From Dehalococcoidia bacterium (GTDB lineage Bacteria; Chloroflexota; Dehalococcoidia; UBA3495), in the NCBI GenBank assembly GCA_002730485.1, contig PCAH01000153.1:1-22668 (forward strand): a stretch of DNA of 22,668 nt, in the 5' to 3' direction. A program made the translations under genes and the position numbers. The notes beneath the pieces are model-generated. The model made no database searches, was not told the origin of the DNA, and saw only the letters and a list, made by a program, of their open reading frames with translations. This document shows, piece after piece, positions 21,223 through 22,668 of this stretch. Position 1 is the first letter of the stretch. Each line of letters opens with the position of its first letter.

Positions 21223-22254
21223 TTAGAACTCTGCCATCATGACCCACATGGGGCCTTTACCCACATCGTAAACCTCACCCGGGTCCAGTTCCCCGGTCTC
21301 TTGGTTGATCTTGTAGGAAGCAAGCTTTCCTGTCTCCAGCCCGGCGGCGTAGAGGAAAGTGCCCTGCGGGTCAATGCAGAAAGCCCGGGGGACCGCCTCA
21401 GTCGGGGTCTGACCGATGGGCGCGATGTAGCCGTTGTCCGGGTTGATCTTGAACCCAGCGATGCTGTTGTGGCCACGGTTGGGCGCGTACAAAAGACTTC
21501 CGTCCGGAGTCACCTGAATCTGAGAGCAGGAATTCTGGCCGTCATACCCGCTGGGCAGTGTGGACTCCGTCTGAAGCGGGTGCAGGTTTCCCTTGTCCGC
21601 ATCGTAGGCGTACACAGTGACGCTGTTGCCCTGCTCATTGGACGCGTAGACGATGTTCTTGGTCGGATGGAAAGCCAGGTGGCGCGGACCCTCTAACTCC
21701 CTGTTGTTAACCCGCGTTGGCGAGAGCGGAGTCAAACTCCCAGACTCCTCGTTGAACAGGAACTGGAAGATGGCATTCGCGCCATCCATGGAACCGCGGG
21801 CGATGTGCGGGACAAACGCGAACTTGTTGGCGTGGTCGGTTTGGATGTAGTGAGCGCCGATATCCGTTTCACGCCAGACCACCGGTGGGTCCGCTATAGC
21901 GCCGTCGTCGCCGATACTATGAACCGCGGCAGTCTTCTGGTAATAATAGGCTGAGAGCAGAAACTTTCCGGTCTTGTCGGTGGACATATGCACCGGATCG
22001 CCGTTCAGCGGGATAGAACCGATGGGCGTAAGGCCGCCGTTCTTGCGATCGATATTGAAACTGGTCATCCCATAGTCGTCGGCCTTGCGGCGTCCGGCGA
22101 ATAGGTATTTATGCTCAGGGTCCATGGCCATGGGGGCCGGCCGACCTTTTAATTCCACATCACTTTGATGCTTCAACTTGCTGGTTTTCGGTGTCATGGT
22201 GAAGACGGCAATTCGGTCTTCTTCTTGAAGGGACACGTACATGTAGAAAGCCAA
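21223..22254 (-). CDS. Lactonase-type seven-bladed beta-propeller protein (YbhE/6-phosphogluconolactonase or muconate-cyclase fold)
   Basis: A 343-residue protein made of repeated blades of the type HxSxDxTGKFLLSA (about residue 88), HLAFHPTKNIVYASNEQGNSVTVY (about 193), and QVTPDGSLLYAPNRGHNSIAGF (about 248). This is the lactonase family that includes YbhE-type 6-phosphogluconolactonase and carboxy-cis,cis-muconate cyclase. No signal peptide is seen, so it is probably cytoplasmic. Which lactone it opens or forms cannot be told; the neighbouring aromatic-type genes make a muconate-like substrate possible but not established. The start is a TTG with GGAGG seven bases upstream (ACGGAGGCAGATCA then TTG); the ATG at 22242 is poorly placed for that site. 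It is divergent from the helicase gene. Confidence 0.82.
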   Translation of the reverse strand: MAFYMYVSLQEEDRIAVFTMTPKTSKLKHQSDVELKGRPAPMAMDPEHKYLFAGRRKADDYGMTSFNIDRKNGGLTPIGSIPLNGDPVHMSTDKTGKFLLSAYYYQKTAAVHSIGDDGAIADPPVVWRETDIGAHYIQTDHANKFAFVPHIARGSMDGANAIFQFLFNEESGSLTPLSPTRVNNRELEGPRHLAFHPTKNIVYASNEQGNSVTVYAYDADKGNLHPLQTESTLPSGYDGQNSCSQIQVTPDGSLLYAPNRGHNSIAGFKINPDNGYIAPIGQTPTEAVPRAFCIDPQGTFLYAAGLETGKLASYKINQETGELDPGEVYDVGKGPMWVMMAEF

Positions 22255-22558
22255 TGATCTGCCTCCGTGGGAATGTTGTCACAGAGATTGATATTACCAC
22301 TCCTCGGCCATCAACGCTCGCCCTCCGACTGGCCTTTTTCCGAAATCTGCGATTTGGCGAAGCACCAGGGCGTGCCCGAAGAGCCGACAAGCTGTTATAC
22401 TTGTTTATACAGCGACTAAATTCGTAACGGATTCCCCCGCGGATTCCCTTGGATTCATGGTCGCAAACGCGGTACTACCGCGACATTTTGTTGACCGTGA
22501 CCTTGGGCCTGAGAGTGTGACTTGGCTCGGAAAAGCAGTCAAGGAGTAGACCCTCTCA
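22255..22558. other. Divergent intergenic region with symmetric elements, upstream of the helicase gene
   Basis: 304 bp between the lactonase-type gene and the helicase gene, without a supported protein gene. It holds an imperfect inverted repeat CTGTTATA-CTTGTT-TATACAG (22392-22412) that contains a -10-like TATACT, three copies of GGATTC (22429, 22441, 22451), a perfect palindrome CGCGGTA-C-TACCGCG (22468-22482) followed by ATTTTG, and AAGGAG (22541-22546). If TATACT is the -10 of the helicase gene, its leader would be about 150 nt, a length reminiscent of cold-regulated helicase mRNAs; no clear -35 was found. Confidence 0.45.
22468..22487. promoter_or_regulatory. Perfect 15-bp palindrome in the helicase leader region
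   Basis: CGCGGTA (22468-22474) and TACCGCG (22476-22482) are exact inverted arms around one base, followed by ACATTTTG. It could be an operator for a dimeric repressor or, read as RNA, a GC-rich 6-bp hairpin with a 3-nt loop. Neither role can be decided from the sequence. Confidence 0.4.
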
Positions 22559-22668
22559 GTGAGTTTCAAAGAATTCTCCCTTCATCCTCAGGTGCTGGCC
22601 GGCGTTAAGTCTGTTGGCTTCACCAAACCCACCCCCATCCAGGAACAGGCTATCCCAGTCGCGCTACA
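22559..22668 (+). CDS. DEAD-box RNA helicase, N-terminal fragment
   Basis: The first 36 codons of a gene that continues beyond the window. The sequence MSFKEFSLHPQVLAGVKSVG then FTKPTPIQEQAIP contains the Q motif of DEAD-box helicases (the upstream aromatic residue, GF-x-KPTPIQ and the invariant glutamine), which binds ATP adenine. These proteins unwind or remodel RNA, often in ribosome assembly and in the cold. The start is a GTG; AAGGAG lies 12 bases upstream, a little far but the only candidate, and an in-frame TAG 12 bases before the GTG rules out a longer N terminus. The ATPase and helicase motifs are outside the window. Confidence 0.85.
   Translation, partial: MSFKEFSLHPQVLAGVKSVGFTKPTPIQEQAIPVAL

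Noticed and set aside
22429..22456. The three GGATTC copies as a CRISPR-like or iteron array
   Set aside because: Six-base units at unequal 12- and 10-base spacing are too short and too few for a CRISPR array or replication origin; they are kept only as part of the leader observation.

Overview
The window (22.7 kb, GC-rich, free of obvious phage or insertion-sequence genes) looks like chromosomal DNA of a free-living bacterium. The mix points to Chloroflexota, perhaps the SAR202/Dehalococcoidia branch: many carboxymuconolactone-decarboxylase (CMD), VOC, RidA and MFS genes, an acyl-CoA-dehydrogenase-like flavoprotein, TTG and GTG starts with good Shine-Dalgarno sites, and a tRNA gene without an encoded CCA end. 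This placement is inference from gene content only; no rRNA or diagnostic marker is present.

Left part (1-6300): the 3' end of a fumarylacetoacetate-hydrolase-family gene and its terminator, a CMD gene divergent from a methyltransferase gene, then a minus-strand cluster read from 6298 down to 1619: VOC protein, thiamine-diphosphate decarboxylase, two overlapping CMD-family genes and an MFS transporter. Spacing and a candidate promoter upstream suggest one operon. It resembles a small-molecule catabolic module (uptake, 2-keto-acid chemistry, CMD enzymes) of unknown substrate.

Middle (6400-13400): nadE (glutamine-dependent NAD synthetase) with a recognisable promoter, an OFA-like MFS transporter, a bidirectional terminator, and then on the minus strand a RidA-family gene, the bifunctional (p)ppGpp enzyme gene rel, and another CMD gene. 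A perfect inverted repeat overlaps the likely rel promoter.

Right part (13500-22668): a DHA2-type exporter, an ABM-domain monooxygenase and a second RidA protein in one direction, closed by a terminator; a VOC/extradiol-type protein; tRNA-Lys(TTT); a 27-residue membrane peptide gene with a very strong ribosome binding site; an acyl-CoA-dehydrogenase-like monooxygenase; a small zinc-ribbon protein; a glycine/alanine-rich membrane protein next to a beta-propeller lipoprotein; a minus-strand lactonase-type propeller; and the first codons of a DEAD-box RNA helicase after a leader region rich in symmetric sequence.

Both RidA-like proteins lack the arginine that defines canonical RidA, and the four CMD-family proteins keep different sets of active-site residues, so names taken from these families should not be read as proven functions. 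No CRISPR array, integrase, toxin-antitoxin pair or known defence system was seen.
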